Origin: Bdellovibrionales bacterium
Lineage (GTDB): Bacteria; Bdellovibrionota; Bdellovibrionia; Bdellovibrionales; UBA1609
DNA length: 6,473 nt
NCBI GenBank assembly: GCA_020435025.1
Contig: JAGRAG010000190.1
Coordinates: 1 to 6,473 of the forward strand
Direction of reading: 5' to 3'
Part shown: in pieces, positions 6,292 to 6,473 of the stretch
How the letters are laid out: every line of letters starts with the position of its first letter
How positions within the stretch are numbered: the first letter of the stretch is position 1
Notes under the pieces: generated by a model
Seen by the model: the letters and a program-made list of their open reading frames with translations, nothing else
Told to the model about the DNA's origin: nothing
The model's database searches: none
Position numbers and translations under genes: made by a program

Positions 6292-6473
6292 ATGACTATG
6301 AAGATCTATACAAAAACAGGAGACCGCGGCGAAACCAGCCTTGTCGGTGGAGAGCGGGTTTTAAAAGATCATCCTCGACTCCAAGCCTACGGAGACGTGG
6401 ACGAATTAAATGCGACTATTGGTCTGATACTCACTCAACTTTCAGATTCAGAACCTGATCATAAACCCCTGAT
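6292..6473 (+). CDS. PduO-type ATP:cob(I)alamin adenosyltransferase, N-terminal part
   Basis: Sixty codons are visible before the right edge cuts the gene (family members are about 180-200 residues). The enzyme transfers the adenosyl group of ATP to cob(I)alamin to make adenosylcobalamin (EC 2.5.1.17 family). The N-terminus shows the signature ATP-binding stretch YTKTGDRGETSLVGG (6-20), then ERVLKDHPRLQAYGDVDELN (21-40), where R22 and K25 and the DELN motif match the conserved family positions. Two in-frame starts exist, 6292 and 6298; the first is preferred because GGA at 6281-6283 lies 8 nt upstream, but the second would begin MKIYTKTGD, the more usual N-terminus. It is divergent from the amidohydrolase gene. 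No adenosylcobalamin-dependent enzyme gene is visible in the window, so the user of the cofactor lies elsewhere. Confidence 0.92.
   Translation, partial: MTMKIYTKTGDRGETSLVGGERVLKDHPRLQAYGDVDELNATIGLILTQLSDSEPDHKPL

Noticed and set aside
6210..6458. 82-codon plus-strand open frame overlapping the adenosyltransferase start
   Set aside because: It is in another frame, while the frame from 6292 carries the clear ATP-binding signature of PduO-type adenosyltransferases.

Overview
The window reads as Gram-negative chromosomal DNA with GC content by eye in the mid-40s percent. A quinol-oxidising, cytochrome-rich membrane complex, a Tat-type leader and compact operons all fit a Gram-negative. The proteins suggest the broad delta-proteobacterial or Bdellovibrionota/Oligoflexia area, but this is an impression from protein flavour, not a placement.

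Layout: (1) positions 1-4566, minus strand, hold the first three genes of an alternative complex III (ACIII) operon in the order actA (pentahaem cytochrome c), actB (fused molybdopterin-oxidoreductase-like and iron-sulfur subunit), actC (NrfD-like membrane subunit, cut by the left edge). actA and actB are 15 nt apart; actB and actC overlap by one base (TAATG). (2) Positions 4567-5343 hold no convincing protein gene but are rich in structure: a candidate actA promoter with an adjoining palindrome, short direct repeats in the actA leader, an 85-nt hairpin-forming inverted repeat, a 189-nt rod-like imperfect palindrome, and a plus-strand terminator-like hairpin. (3) Positions 5344-6141, minus strand, encode an N-formylglutamate amidohydrolase family protein. 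(4) After a 150-bp divergent spacer, the 5' end of a PduO-type ATP:cob(I)alamin adenosyltransferase gene runs off the right edge on the plus strand.

ActA, ActB and ActC together oxidise the quinol pool and pass electrons through Fe-S clusters and haems to a periplasmic acceptor or a linked oxygen reductase; actD, actE, actF and possibly cytochrome oxidase genes are expected beyond the left edge. The amidohydrolase and the adenosyltransferase are not obviously linked to respiration or to each other.

The most unusual part is the gene-free stretch. Positions 5026-5214 can fold into one long rod with a closing stem, a large central bubble of 26 and 28 nt, and an apical hairpin. A terminator-like hairpin followed by six Ts lies downstream on the plus strand. 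Size and architecture recall 6S RNA, but no sequence homology could be tested here; an unrelated small RNA or a decayed palindromic element remains possible.
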